Shown piece after piece: positions 8,314 through 16,761 of a DNA stretch of 64,000 nt. Where the stretch lies: assembly GCF_000745855.1 (NCBI RefSeq), contig NZ_KN050766.1, positions 403,567-467,566 on the forward strand, in the 5' to 3' direction. The notes under the pieces were generated by a model. The model was not told the DNA's origin. It saw only the letters and a list, made by a program, of their open reading frames with translations, and made no database searches. A program made the position numbers and the translations under genes. Within the stretch, counting starts at the first letter, position 1, and the number at the start of each line of letters is the position of its first letter. Origin of the DNA: Xenophilus azovorans DSM 13620. Lineage in GTDB: Bacteria; Pseudomonadota; Gammaproteobacteria; Burkholderiales; Burkholderiaceae_C.

Positions 8314-9819
8314 TCAGGCCGCCACGGCGCAGCGGGCGATGGCGTCGGCGTCGAAGGCCGCGCGCTCGAACTCGCCCGTGATCCGGCCGCGGCTCATGAC
8401 CGCGATGCGGTCGCACAGCCCCATCAGCTCGGGCAGCTCGCTGGAGACCACCAGGATCGCCTTGCCTTCGGCCGAGAGCCCGTGCAGCGCCTCCCAGATG
8501 TGCTGCTTGCCGCCGACGTCGACGCCGCGCGTCGGCTCCTCGACGATCCAGACGTCGGCGCCGCGCGCCATCCACTTGCCGAGCACCACCTTCTGCTGGT
8601 TGCCGCCCGACAGGTTGACCACGCCGCGGTGCGGCGCCGGCGCCTTGATCCGCAACTGCTCGATCAGCGCCCCGCCCCGGCGCTGCTGCCGCTGCCGGGA
8701 CACCAGGCCCAGGCGCGAGAGCGGCGCCAGCGTGCCGAGCGTGAGGTTGTCGTACACCGACATGCCGAGCACCAGCCCCTCGGCCTTGCGGTCGGCCGGC
8801 AGGTAGGCGATGCCGGCCTCGATGGCATCGCCCACGCCGGCGAAGCGCATCGGCCGCCCGCGCACCCGCAGCTCGCCCTCGTCGGGCGCGTGCAGCCCGA
8901 ACAGCGTGCGGATCACGCTCTCGCGCTCGCAGCCCATCAGACCCGCGATGCCGACGATCTCGCCGGCATGCACGGCCAGGTCGATGCCGCGGTAGCGGCC
9001 GCGCAGCCCGAGGCCCACGGCCTCGATGAGCTTCGCGCCGCGCACCGGCGCCTGGCGCGGCGGGAAGCGCTCGCCCAGCTCGCGCCCCACCATCGCGCGG
9101 ATCAGCTTCTGCTCGTTCGCCTCGCCGGCGCCGAAGCGCGCGGCGACCCGGCCGTCGCGCAGCACCGTGATGCGGTCGGCGATGCGAAGCACCTCCTCCA
9201 GCCGGTGCGAGACGTAGACGATGCCGAGGCCTTCGGCGCGCAGCCGCTCCACCGTCTGCAGCAGCAGCGCGACGTGCTCGTCGGTCAGCGAGGCGGTGGG
9301 CTCGTCGAGCACCAGCACCCGCGGCTGGCTGGCCAGCGCCTTGCCGATCTCGACGAGCTGCCGTTCGCTGAGCGACAGCGTCGCGGCGCGCTGCTGCGGC
9401 GAGATCCGCGCGCCGAGGCGCTGCAGCAGCTCCGCGCTGCGCCGGTGCATCAGCGCGCCGTCGACGCGGCCGAGCGCGTTGCGCGGCTCCTGGCCGAGGA
9501 ACAGGTTCTCGGCCACCGTCATGTTCGGGCACAGGGCCAACTCCTGGTGCACCAGCGCGAGGCCGCTGCGGCGCGCCTGCAGCGGGCGGGCCAGCCGGGT
9601 CGGCCGCCCGAGCAGGAAGAGCTCGCCCTCGTCGGGCTGCTGCAGGCCGTTGACGATGGCCAGCAGCGTCGACTTGCCGGCGCCGTTCTCGCCCACCAGC
9701 GCATGCACCTCGCCGGGCCGCACGTCGAAGCTCACGTCCTGCAGCGCGGCCACGGCGCCGAAGCGCTTGCCGATGCCGCGCACCTCCAGCAGCGGGGTCG
9801 CCGCCCCGATGGCCGTCAT
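8314..9819 (-). CDS. Sugar ABC importer ATPase, double-domain RbsA/XylG type
   Basis: This is a 501-residue ATP-binding protein with two fused ABC domains, as in RbsA, XylG and MglA. The first has Walker A GENGAGKST (about residues 46-54), the signature variant LSLSERQ, and Walker B VLVLDEPTA. The second has the degenerate P-loop GLMGCERES usual in this family, the signature LSGGNQQKV and IVEEPTRGVD. ATG lies 2 bp after the kinase stop. It would energise import through the two permeases encoded upstream. It is the last gene of the transport operon, 166 bp before the desaturase gene. An alternative upstream start would overlap the kinase gene and is unlikely. Confidence 0.94.
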   Translation of the reverse strand: MTAIGAATPLLEVRGIGKRFGAVAALQDVSFDVRPGEVHALVGENGAGKSTLLAIVNGLQQPDEGELFLLGRPTRLARPLQARRSGLALVHQELALCPNMTVAENLFLGQEPRNALGRVDGALMHRRSAELLQRLGARISPQQRAATLSLSERQLVEIGKALASQPRVLVLDEPTASLTDEHVALLLQTVERLRAEGLGIVYVSHRLEEVLRIADRITVLRDGRVAARFGAGEANEQKLIRAMVGRELGERFPPRQAPVRGAKLIEAVGLGLRGRYRGIDLAVHAGEIVGIAGLMGCERESVIRTLFGLHAPDEGELRVRGRPMRFAGVGDAIEAGIAYLPADRKAEGLVLGMSVYDNLTLGTLAPLSRLGLVSRQRQQRRGGALIEQLRIKAPAPHRGVVNLSGGNQQKVVLGKWMARGADVWIVEEPTRGVDVGGKQHIWEALHGLSAEGKAILVVSSELPELMGLCDRIAVMSRGRITGEFERAAFDADAIARCAVAA

Positions 9820-9821
9820 CG

Positions 9822-11381
9822 TCAGGCGCCCTGGCCCAGGCGGTAGCGGTCGAGCAGCGCGTGCTGCCGGTCCATCGCGCCCTGCAGGTCCTGGAACACC
9901 GCCTGCCACAGCGCGAAGAACTCGGCGTAGCGCTGGTGCATCGCTGCGTCGGGCTCGATGGTCTGCTTGATGGTCGCGATCTGCGGCACCGGCTCGCAGG
10001 GGTCACGGTAGATGCCCGCGCCCACGCCGGCGAGGATCGCGTCGCCCAGCGGCGCCGCCTCGTTGACGTCGGGGATGTCCAGCGGCAGGTTCACCACGTT
10101 GGCGGTGATCTGGTTCCAGAAGCGGCTCTTGGTCGGGCCGCCGTTGAGGATCAGCCGGTCGAGCTTCACGCCCGCCGACTGGGCGATGCGGACGTTCGAA
10201 TAGAGGTCGAAGGCCACGCCCTCGACCAGCGCGCGGATGAAGTGCGCCCGCGTGGTGCCGGCGCGCACGCCGAAGAAGGTGCCGCAGGCGTTCGAGTTCC
10301 AGTTGGGCGCCAGCGAATTGCCGAGGTACGGCAGGTACAGCAGGCCGTCGGCGTTGGGCGCGACCCGCTCCGCCTCGGCGGTGAACAGGTCGAACACGTT
10401 CTGGCCGACGCGTTCGGCCACCTGCCACTCGACGGAGCCGAAGTTGTCGCGGAACCACTTGAGCGAGGCGCCGGTGAAGGCCATCGGGGCATCGAACATC
10501 GTGAGGCCGGGCAGCACGTGCGGCCACTTCAGGATGCGGAACTCGTCCACGTCCTGCTCGGTCGGGATCATGATCCCGAGGTTGGAGCCGGTGCCCATCG
10601 AATAGTAGGCCTGCCCCGCCTGGGTGACGCCGGCGCCCAGCGCCGCCGAGCTGATGTCGGTGCCGCCCGCAACCACCGGGATGCCGACCGGCAGCCCCGT
10701 CTCCTCCGAGGCCAGGCGCGTGATCTCGCCGACCACCTCGTGCGACTGGTAGATGCGCGGGTACTTGTCGATGGGCACGCCGATGGCGTCGGCCACGGTC
10801 TCGTTCCAGCGGTACTTCTTGTACTCGTAGGGATAGAACAGGCCGGCGTCGCCGGTGTTGATCGAGAAGGTCCCCGTCATGCGGAAGGTGCAGTACCCCG
10901 CGGGCGAGAGGAACTTGTGCGTCGCGTTGAAGACGTGCGGCTGGTGGTTCTTGATCCACAGCGCCTTCGGCTCGATGAACCAGGGCGCGACGCGGTTGCC
11001 GTTGATGCGGTTGATCGTGTCTTCCCCCACGCGCTCGCGGATCTCGGTGCACTCGCGCTCGGAACGCGCGTCCATCCAGATCATCGCGTCGCGCAGCGGC
11101 CGGCCCGCCTGATCCACCGGCAGCGTCACGCCCACCAGGCCCGAGATCGCCACGCCGCCGATCGCATCGGCGAACTGGCCCTTGTCCAGGCACTGGCGGA
11201 TCGACGCGACCACCGCCTTCCAGTAGTTGTTCGGGTCCTGCTCGGCCCAGCCCGGCTGCGGGTGGAAGAGCGGGTGCTCGCGCGAACCGGTGGCGACCAC
11301 CTTGTTCGTCTGCGTGTCCAGCACCACCGCCTTCACGTTGGTGGTGCCGATGTCGATGCCGAGCATCAGGGTGCGGGCCAT
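9822..11381 (-). CDS. FGGY-family carbohydrate kinase (xylulokinase-like)
   Basis: This is a 519-residue sugar or polyol kinase of the FGGY family. The phosphate-1 motif DIGTTNVKAVVLD is at residues 9-21, the probable catalytic base is Asp242 in AGGTDISSAALGAG, and the C-terminal adenosine motif is LNGGPTKSRFWNQI. Length matches xylulokinase and ribulokinase relatives. AAGGAG precedes the ATG. The substrate is unknown; relatives phosphorylate xylulose, erythritol, fuculose or autoinducer-2. It lies 31 bp after the second permease gene and 2 bp before the ATPase gene, so import is probably followed directly by phosphorylation. No isomerase or aldolase gene for a standard pentose route is in the window. 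Confidence 0.93.
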   Translation of the reverse strand: MARTLMLGIDIGTTNVKAVVLDTQTNKVVATGSREHPLFHPQPGWAEQDPNNYWKAVVASIRQCLDKGQFADAIGGVAISGLVGVTLPVDQAGRPLRDAMIWMDARSERECTEIRERVGEDTINRINGNRVAPWFIEPKALWIKNHQPHVFNATHKFLSPAGYCTFRMTGTFSINTGDAGLFYPYEYKKYRWNETVADAIGVPIDKYPRIYQSHEVVGEITRLASEETGLPVGIPVVAGGTDISSAALGAGVTQAGQAYYSMGTGSNLGIMIPTEQDVDEFRILKWPHVLPGLTMFDAPMAFTGASLKWFRDNFGSVEWQVAERVGQNVFDLFTAEAERVAPNADGLLYLPYLGNSLAPNWNSNACGTFFGVRAGTTRAHFIRALVEGVAFDLYSNVRIAQSAGVKLDRLILNGGPTKSRFWNQITANVVNLPLDIPDVNEAAPLGDAILAGVGAGIYRDPCEPVPQIATIKQTIEPDAAMHQRYAEFFALWQAVFQDLQGAMDRQHALLDRYRLGQGA

Positions 11382-11412
11382 GTCTTCGTCTCCTTGGATG
11401 GGGGTTTTCTCT

Positions 11413-12447
11413 TCATGCGCCGCGGCGCTGCATCGCCGAGGCCGCCGCGACGGCGGCGATCAGCACGACGCCGATGATCAGGTCCTGGTACCACGCGCTC
11501 ACATCGTGCAGCGTCAGCAGGTTCAGGCCGGCCGCGAAGACGAACGCGGCGCACAGCGTCCGCCAGGGCGACCCGTGCCCGCCCATCAGGCTGGTGCCGC
11601 CGAGCACCGCGATGGCGATCGCGCTGAGCTCGTAGCCGGTGGCCATGGGCGCATCGACCGAGTTGGCGCGCGAGGTCAGGATCAGCCCGGCCAGCGCGGC
11701 GCACAGCCCGCTCGCGACGTAGACGGCCACCAGCCACCGGCCCACGCGCACGCCCGCGAAGCGCGCCGTCTTCTCGTCGCCGCCGATGGCGTAGATCCGC
11801 TTGCCGGCGAGATGGGCATGCAGCAGCCAGGCGAACACCACGAACACCGCGAGCAGCACGAGCGCCGCCACCGGCACCGGTCCGACCCGGGCCTCGCCGA
11901 GCCAGCGGTAGGCGTCGCTGCGCAGGTAGTACGGGCGGCCGTTGGAGAGCACGTAGCTCAGGCCGCGCAGCGCGCTGAGCGTCACCAGCGTCATGATGAA
12001 CGGCGCGACGCGCCCGCAGGCCACACCCAGCCCGTTGAACAGCCCCACCAGCGCGCCGACGGCCAGCGTCAGCGCCGCCACCGGCGCCACGGGGCCGACG
12101 TAGGTGTTGCCGCGGCCCATCATGCGCACGTCGAGCATGCCGCCGGCCACGACCATGATCTCCACCGCGGCGATCACGCTGAAGACCATCGTCGCGCCGA
12201 CCGACAGGTCGATGCGGCCCGTCAGCATGACGAGGTTCATGCCCAGCGCGAGCAGGCCGAACACCGCCACCTGCCGCAGCAGGTTCGCCATGTTGTCGGC
12301 GCTCAGGAAGTACGGCGAGCTGAGCGCGCCGGCAGCCAGCAACGCGACGAGCAGCCACAGCATCGGCTGGCGCAGCACCGCGGCGGCCGCGGAGCCCGCA
12401 TGCGCGTCGCTGCCGGATTCGGGCCGGGTCAACGGCAGTGCGCTCAT
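11413..12447 (-). CDS. Sugar ABC importer permease 2 (RbsC-like)
   Basis: This 344-residue permease of the ribose/xylose/AraH family (BPD_transp_2) has about nine to ten hydrophobic segments. Family-typical runs include ALGMNLVMLTGRIDLSVGA and YAIGGDEKTARFAGV (EAA-like coupling loop). Its ATG overlaps the stop of the first permease by 4 bp (ATGA). Together with that gene it would make a heterodimeric channel, unlike the homodimer usual for RbsC. It has longer periplasmic loops than its partner. Transported compound unknown. Confidence 0.92.
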   Translation of the reverse strand: MSALPLTRPESGSDAHAGSAAAAVLRQPMLWLLVALLAAGALSSPYFLSADNMANLLRQVAVFGLLALGMNLVMLTGRIDLSVGATMVFSVIAAVEIMVVAGGMLDVRMMGRGNTYVGPVAPVAALTLAVGALVGLFNGLGVACGRVAPFIMTLVTLSALRGLSYVLSNGRPYYLRSDAYRWLGEARVGPVPVAALVLLAVFVVFAWLLHAHLAGKRIYAIGGDEKTARFAGVRVGRWLVAVYVASGLCAALAGLILTSRANSVDAPMATGYELSAIAIAVLGGTSLMGGHGSPWRTLCAAFVFAAGLNLLTLHDVSAWYQDLIIGVVLIAAVAAASAMQRRGA

Positions 12448-13445
12448 GCTTCCCGCTCCTTGCGCTGCAGGCTGTCGGGCAGCACCACGAGCAGGATCAC
12501 GGCGGCGGTGACGATCTGCTGGACGTAGCTGCTCACGCCGGCGATGTTCAGCGCGTTGTTCACCACGCCGATGATCAGCGCCGCGAGCAGGGTCCCCTCG
12601 ATGGTGCCGCGCCCGCCGGCGAGCGACACGCCGCCGAGCGTCGCCACCGCGATCACGCTGAGTTCGATGCCGGTGAAGCCGGCCGGCCCGATGTAGGCCA
12701 GGCGCGCCGTCTCCAGCAGCCCGGCCAGCGCGGCCGCCACGCCGCTGGCGACGAACACCAGCAGCCGCACGCGGTCGACACGGATGCCCGACAGCCCCGC
12801 CGCCGTGGCGTTGCCGCCGACCGCGTACAGCGCGCGGCCGAACCGCGCGTGGCGGGTCAGCACGATCGCCGCCGCGGCGGCGATCGAGAACACCCACACC
12901 GGCACCGGGATGCCCAGCACCGCGCCGCGGCCGAACCACAGGTAGCCCGCGCTGCCCTCCGGGTAGATCGCCTGCCCGCCGGACAGGATGTTGGCCAGCG
13001 CGCGCAGCACGCCGAGCATGCCCAGGGTGACGATCAGCGAAGGCACGCGCAGCCGGGTCACGAGCAGCCCGTTGACCAGGCCGCACGCCACGCCGGTCGC
13101 CAGCACGCCGGCGACGACCAGCGCCACCGAGCCGCTCGGCAGCAGCATGCCGCCGACCACGCCCGAGATCACCGCGACGCCGCCGATCGACAGGTCCAGC
13201 TCGCCGGCCAGCAGGACCAGCGCCATGCCGAGCGCCATCACGCCCACCGTCGAGACGGCGAGCAGCACGGTGCGGGCGTTCTCGGCCGTCGCGAACGCCG
13301 GCTGGAACACCGAGGCGGCCGCGACGAGCAGGACCAGCAGCGCGACGCGGCCCGCGACGGCATCGAGGCTCAGGCGCTGCCGGGGCGATGCCCCGGCCTG
13401 CGCCGCGGCGGCGGGCAGGCGGTCGGCCGGTACGGTGGTTTCCAT
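12444..13445 (-). CDS. Sugar ABC importer permease 1 (RbsC-like)
   Basis: This 333-residue permease has the same fold as its downstream partner, with MALGMALVLLAGELDLSIGG near residue 80 and the coupling loop YAVGGNATAAGLSGI. About nine transmembrane helices are predicted from hydrophobicity. ATG is preceded by a purine-rich GGAAGAAG. It lies 41 bp after the binding-protein gene and overlaps the second permease by 4 bp. A pair of distinct permeases is seen in autoinducer-2 (LsrC/LsrD) and some polyol importers. Confidence 0.92.
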   Translation of the reverse strand: METTVPADRLPAAAAQAGASPRQRLSLDAVAGRVALLVLLVAAASVFQPAFATAENARTVLLAVSTVGVMALGMALVLLAGELDLSIGGVAVISGVVGGMLLPSGSVALVVAGVLATGVACGLVNGLLVTRLRVPSLIVTLGMLGVLRALANILSGGQAIYPEGSAGYLWFGRGAVLGIPVPVWVFSIAAAAAIVLTRHARFGRALYAVGGNATAAGLSGIRVDRVRLLVFVASGVAAALAGLLETARLAYIGPAGFTGIELSVIAVATLGGVSLAGGRGTIEGTLLAALIIGVVNNALNIAGVSSYVQQIVTAAVILLVVLPDSLQRKEREA

Positions 13446-13486
13446 CCTGGCTTCTTCCGGTGTGGCTGGGTGGAACACGGACCCGC

Positions 13487-14797
13487 TTACTGTCCGGCCG
13501 CGGGCTTGTCCGGGCCGAAGGCGTAGGGCCACTCGTCCGGCGTCAGCGTCTGCACGCCCTCGATCGTCATCTTCGTCTTCGTAATCATCGGCAGGTTGGG
13601 CGTGAGGATCAGCTTCGGCGGCGCCTCCTTCAGCAGGCCGGCCTTGAAGCCGATGTGGCGGATGACCGCGCGCACGCCGAGGTCGCCGATCAGCGGCGTG
13701 TAGGGCGCCACCATGTCGATGTTGCCGGCCTTGACCTCGCGCATGATCTCCTTGGAATCGTCGTCCGCGACGATCACGATCTTCTTGCCGCCGGGCGCGC
13801 TGTTCAGGCGCTTGGCCTCGCGGATGGCGTCGAGCGCGCCCATCGCCTCCTCGCCGCCCGCCGTGTAGACCGCGCTGACCTCCTTGAAGGCCTGCATCGC
13901 GTCGGCCGTGGTCTTGAAGGTCAGCGTGCGGTCGCTGTTGACGTGGTAGGAGCCCAGGATCTTGTAGCCGGGGCTGCCGCCGATCACCTGCAGGAAGCCG
14001 CCGGCGCGGATCGAGTCGGCGGTGCTGCCCAGGTCCTTGCGCGTCAGCACCAGGTTGCCCTGCCCCTTCAGCACCTCGTTCAGGTACATGCCCTGCTGCA
14101 CGCCGTTGGCGTAGAAGTTGCCCGTGACCTCGGAGCTGACCTTGTCGGAGGAGGTGCGGCGGTCGACGCTCACCACCGGGATGCCGGCCGCGATCGCGCG
14201 GTCCACCGGCGGCCCCATCGGCGCCTCGCGCTGCGGCCACAGGACGATGCCGTCGTACTTCTTGGTGACCCAGGTGTCGATGACCTGCGCCATCTTGTTG
14301 TCGTCGTACTGGGCGTCGATGACGTCGATCTGCACGTTGGGGTGGCGCGCGGCCTCCCACGCGGCGGTGTCGGCGAGACTGACCAGCCACGAGTGGTTGA
14401 AGCCGTGGAAGACGAAGCCGATGCGGTAGGTCTTCTTCGGATCGAGCACCGGGCCGTCCGGCAGCGGCAGGTAGTCGGTGAACGGTGCCTTGATCGGCAG
14501 CTTGCTGTAGGGCCCGACGAAGGAAGCGCCCATGCCGGGCTTCCACACGAAGCCGTCGGCGAGCTTGCCCACCGGGTAGGCCTCGAGCTCCTGCGCGAAG
14601 CCGTCCTTGGCGAAGATGGCCTTGACGGCGGGATTGGTCATCGACTTCTCGTCGACCTTCGCGTACTTGGCGATCACCGTGTTGAGCTGCTCGTGCACGG
14701 AAGTCTGCGCGGCTGCGCCGGCCGCCACGCCGGCCAGGGCGGCGGCGGACAACGCATGGACGAGGCTGGCCATGCGCACCATGGGCTTGAGGTTCAT
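13487..14797 (-). CDS. Sugar ABC importer periplasmic binding protein
   Basis: This 436-residue secreted protein of the Peripla_BP_4 (ribose/TorT-like) family has a signal peptide at about residues 1-31 ending in AGAAAQ. The mature part opens with an unusual 90-residue segment before the binding-protein core (RIGFVFHGFNHSWLVSLA near residue 130). Core motifs include DAQYDDNKMAQVIDTW and PVVSVDRRT. The GGAGAC before this ATG supports it over an ATG 27 bp upstream that lacks a ribosome site. At 436 residues it is clearly longer than ribose-binding proteins (about 300), so the ligand may be larger or non-standard. First gene of the transport operon, after two strong hairpins. Confidence 0.9.
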   Translation of the reverse strand: MNLKPMVRMASLVHALSAAALAGVAAGAAAQTSVHEQLNTVIAKYAKVDEKSMTNPAVKAIFAKDGFAQELEAYPVGKLADGFVWKPGMGASFVGPYSKLPIKAPFTDYLPLPDGPVLDPKKTYRIGFVFHGFNHSWLVSLADTAAWEAARHPNVQIDVIDAQYDDNKMAQVIDTWVTKKYDGIVLWPQREAPMGPPVDRAIAAGIPVVSVDRRTSSDKVSSEVTGNFYANGVQQGMYLNEVLKGQGNLVLTRKDLGSTADSIRAGGFLQVIGGSPGYKILGSYHVNSDRTLTFKTTADAMQAFKEVSAVYTAGGEEAMGALDAIREAKRLNSAPGGKKIVIVADDDSKEIMREVKAGNIDMVAPYTPLIGDLGVRAVIRHIGFKAGLLKEAPPKLILTPNLPMITKTKMTIEGVQTLTPDEWPYAFGPDKPAAGQ

Positions 14798-14827
14798 TCT
14801 TGTCTCCGGTTGATGGGCTTGCATTCA

Positions 14828-14883
14828 CGCCGCCGCGAAGATGCGGCGGCGCACGCTCGGGAAAGGCCGGGCCGCGCCCGGCC
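14828..14883 (-). terminator. Two tandem GC-rich hairpins between ferredoxin and binding-protein genes
   Basis: Two perfect inverted repeats lie in this 107-bp gap. One has 9-bp arms at 14828-14836 and 14843-14851; the other has 8-bp arms at 14865-14872 and 14876-14883. On the minus strand the second hairpin is followed by TTTCCC, a short weak T run. They could terminate or attenuate the ferredoxin transcript, or protect an mRNA end. Read-through into the transporter genes is possible. Confidence 0.5.
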
Positions 14884-14904
14884 GCAGGCTGGGGCCTGTT
14901 AACG

Positions 14905-15234
14905 CTATGCGTCGAGCGCGATCAGCACCTGTCCGTCCTCGATGCGCAACGGATAGGTCTTCAGGTCCTCCGTCACGGGCGGCGACATGGCGCGGCCGGT
15001 GGGGATGTGGAACAGGCCCTGGTGCAGCGGGCACTCGACCGTGTCGCCGTCGACGTAGCCGTCCGACAGGTGGGCGTGGGCGTGCGTGCAGATGTCGGCC
15101 GTCGCGTACAGCCGGCCGTCGAGGTTGAAGAGCGCGATGCACCGGTCCTCCACCTCGCAGCGACGCACGTCAGACGGCTCCACGTCACCTGTGCGCGCGA
15201 TCGCGATCCAGCGTTGGGTCTCCGGCTTCGACAT
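14905..15234 (-). CDS. Rieske-type [2Fe-2S] ferredoxin
   Basis: This 109-residue soluble Rieske ferredoxin is of the BphF/NirD-like type. Cluster ligands are Cys49 and His51 in the CTHAHAHL segment, and Cys68 and His71 in CPLHQGLF. Length is typical of dioxygenase and hydroxylase electron carriers. GGAGA precedes the ATG. No Rieske oxygenase alpha subunit is nearby. The matching promoter of the di-iron hydroxylase operon (copy 1 near 8228) suggests it carries electrons from the flavoprotein reductase to the membrane hydroxylase. That would be unusual, because such enzymes normally use rubredoxin or plant-type ferredoxin. Confidence 0.93.
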   Translation of the reverse strand: MSKPETQRWIAIARTGDVEPSDVRRCEVEDRCIALFNLDGRLYATADICTHAHAHLSDGYVDGDTVECPLHQGLFHIPTGRAMSPPVTEDLKTYPLRIEDGQVLIALDA

Positions 15235-15267
15235 GTGTCTCCATGCATTGATTGATGCGATGGACCG

Positions 15268-15322
15268 ATCGTAGGAAGCCGCATCGGCGGGGTCGATTTC
15301 ATTGTTTCAATGCCCGCATTGA
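15268..15322 (-). promoter_or_regulatory. Rieske ferredoxin promoter with activator box (copy 2)
   Basis: On the minus strand TACGAT (15268-15273) is the -10 candidate. The upstream box holds CAATG repeats 17 bp apart, plus an extra inverted half-site that makes a perfect TCAATGC-CC-GCATTGA repeat on the plus strand (15307-15322). Spacing to the -10 is identical to copy 1 near 8228. The predicted start of transcription is about 25-30 bp before the ATG. Confidence 0.55.
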
Positions 15323-15391
15323 CACGGCCGCGAAAGATCGAGGGTTTCTACCCATGCTGGTGCCCGGCCGCCCGCTGCCGTGGGGCAGCCA

Positions 15392-15417
15392 TATACTCGT
15401 TGTTATTGGTCAACCGA
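15392..15417 (+). promoter_or_regulatory. TetR gene promoter and imperfect operator
   Basis: TATACT (15392-15397) is a good -10 hexamer for the plus-strand regulator gene. An imperfect inverted repeat TTGGT-CA-ACCGA (15406-15417) follows, a plausible autoregulatory site. There is no clear ribosome-binding site before the ATG at 15426. Confidence 0.4.
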
Positions 15418-15425
15418 TTAATTTC

Positions 15426-16112
15426 ATGGCGACGACGACGGACACTCCCAACCGCGCAACGCGCGTCAAGCAAAGAGGACCGGGCCGGCCGGGGGGAACG
15501 AGCGCCGTCCGCGACGAGATCATGGACGCCGCCGAGGCGCAGTTCGCGGAGCTGGGCTATGCCGGCACCACGCTGCGCGAGGTCGCCGCGGCCACCAACG
15601 TGACGCAGGCGCTGATCAGCTACTACTTCGGCTCGAAGTACGGGCTGTTCGAGGAAACCTTCCTGCGCCGCGGCCAGGTCATCTCGCGTCAGCGGACCGA
15701 GCTGCTGGAGGCGCTGCTGGCCCGCAAGGGCAAGCCCACGGTGCGCGAGATCGTGCACGCCTTCCTCTCGCCCACGCTGGCCCTGCGCTCCACGCCGCAG
15801 GGCCGGGCCTTCCTGCGCCTGCAGGCCCGGCTGCACACCGAGCCGCCGGAGATCTCGTACAAGCTGCGCACGCACGCCTACGGCTCGTCGACGCAGCGCT
15901 ACGTGGATGCCTTCCGGCTGGCGCTGCCGCAACTGGGCGAGCTGGACGCCTACTGGCGCGTGACGCTGATGGTCGGCACCTACCTCTACGCCTTCTCGGA
16001 CACGCATCGCATGGAGGAGATGACGCCCAAGGGGCTGTACGACCCCGAGGACACCGAGGCGCTGATCGACCAGGTGAGCCGCTTCGTGGTGGGCGGCTTC
16101 CAGGCGCGCTGA
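15426..16112 (+). CDS. TetR/AcrR-family transcriptional regulator
   Basis: This 228-residue regulator has an N-terminal helix-turn-helix at about residues 32-75, including YAGTTLREVAAATNVTQALISYYFGSKYGLFEE, where the recognition helix ends in the typical YYFGSK. The variable C-terminal domain binds the effector. It is divergent from the Rieske ferredoxin gene, and its promoter region abuts the ferredoxin promoter, so it may control ferredoxin and possibly the distant hydroxylase operon. An in-frame upstream codon exists but would cover the promoter. The ligand is unknown. Confidence 0.9.
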   Translation: MATTTDTPNRATRVKQRGPGRPGGTSAVRDEIMDAAEAQFAELGYAGTTLREVAAATNVTQALISYYFGSKYGLFEETFLRRGQVISRQRTELLEALLARKGKPTVREIVHAFLSPTLALRSTPQGRAFLRLQARLHTEPPEISYKLRTHAYGSSTQRYVDAFRLALPQLGELDAYWRVTLMVGTYLYAFSDTHRMEEMTPKGLYDPEDTEALIDQVSRFVVGGFQAR

Positions 16113-16140
16113 GGCACCCTCCCCGCCCCCTGCCGCGCAG

Positions 16141-16761
16141 CTAGGCGGGCAGCAGCCCGCGCAGCGCCTCCAGGCCCAGCACGTCCGCGTACTTCTGCCG
16201 CATGTCGAACAGGCTGGCCTCGTGCGGGCCGATGGCGCGGTCGCCCACGCAGTCCTCCACCACCACCGGGCGGAAGCCCCAGCACATGGCGTCGACCACG
16301 CTGGCGCGCACGCAGCCGCTGGTGACGCAGCCCGCCACCAGCAGCGTGCGCACGCCGCGCTGCGTGAGCCAGGGCGCCAGGTCGGTGCCGAAGAAGGCCG
16401 AGGGCACGTTCTTGCGCACCACCCGCTCGCCCGCCGCGGGCGCGAGCGCATCGACGATGGCGCTCGCGGGCGAATGCTCCTTCAGGCCCAGCATGCCGGG
16501 CACCTTGGCGCTGAAGATGTTGGCGTCGCTGTCGTCGTCGGCGTAGACGATGCGGCTGTGCGCCACCGGCCACCCGCGCTCGCGCGCGGTCGCCAGCAGG
16601 CCCACGGTGCGGTCGATCGCGGCCGGGATGTTGCCGCCGCCGAAGGTGCCGGGGTCGGTGAAGCCGTTCACGAAGTCCACGACCAGGAGGCCGATGGGCG
16701 GCTGCACGCCCAGCCCGGCGCCGAAGCCCTGGCGCCGGTAGACCTGCGACTCGTCACGCAT
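16141..16761 (-). CDS. nicF: Maleamate amidohydrolase (isochorismatase family)
   Basis: This 206-residue cysteine hydrolase of the isochorismatase superfamily converts maleamate to maleate and ammonia in the nicotinate pathway. The triad is visible as Asp29 (VVDFVNGF), Lys117 (RKNVPSAF) and Cys150 (VTSGCVRASVVDA). A strong GGAGGAG precedes the ATG, which overlaps the nicX stop by 8 bp. It is the last gene of the nic operon. N-carbamoylsarcosine amidase is the nearest alternative, but the surrounding genes settle the role. Confidence 0.93.
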   Translation of the reverse strand: MRDESQVYRRQGFGAGLGVQPPIGLLVVDFVNGFTDPGTFGGGNIPAAIDRTVGLLATARERGWPVAHSRIVYADDDSDANIFSAKVPGMLGLKEHSPASAIVDALAPAAGERVVRKNVPSAFFGTDLAPWLTQRGVRTLLVAGCVTSGCVRASVVDAMCWGFRPVVVEDCVGDRAIGPHEASLFDMRQKYADVLGLEALRGLLPA

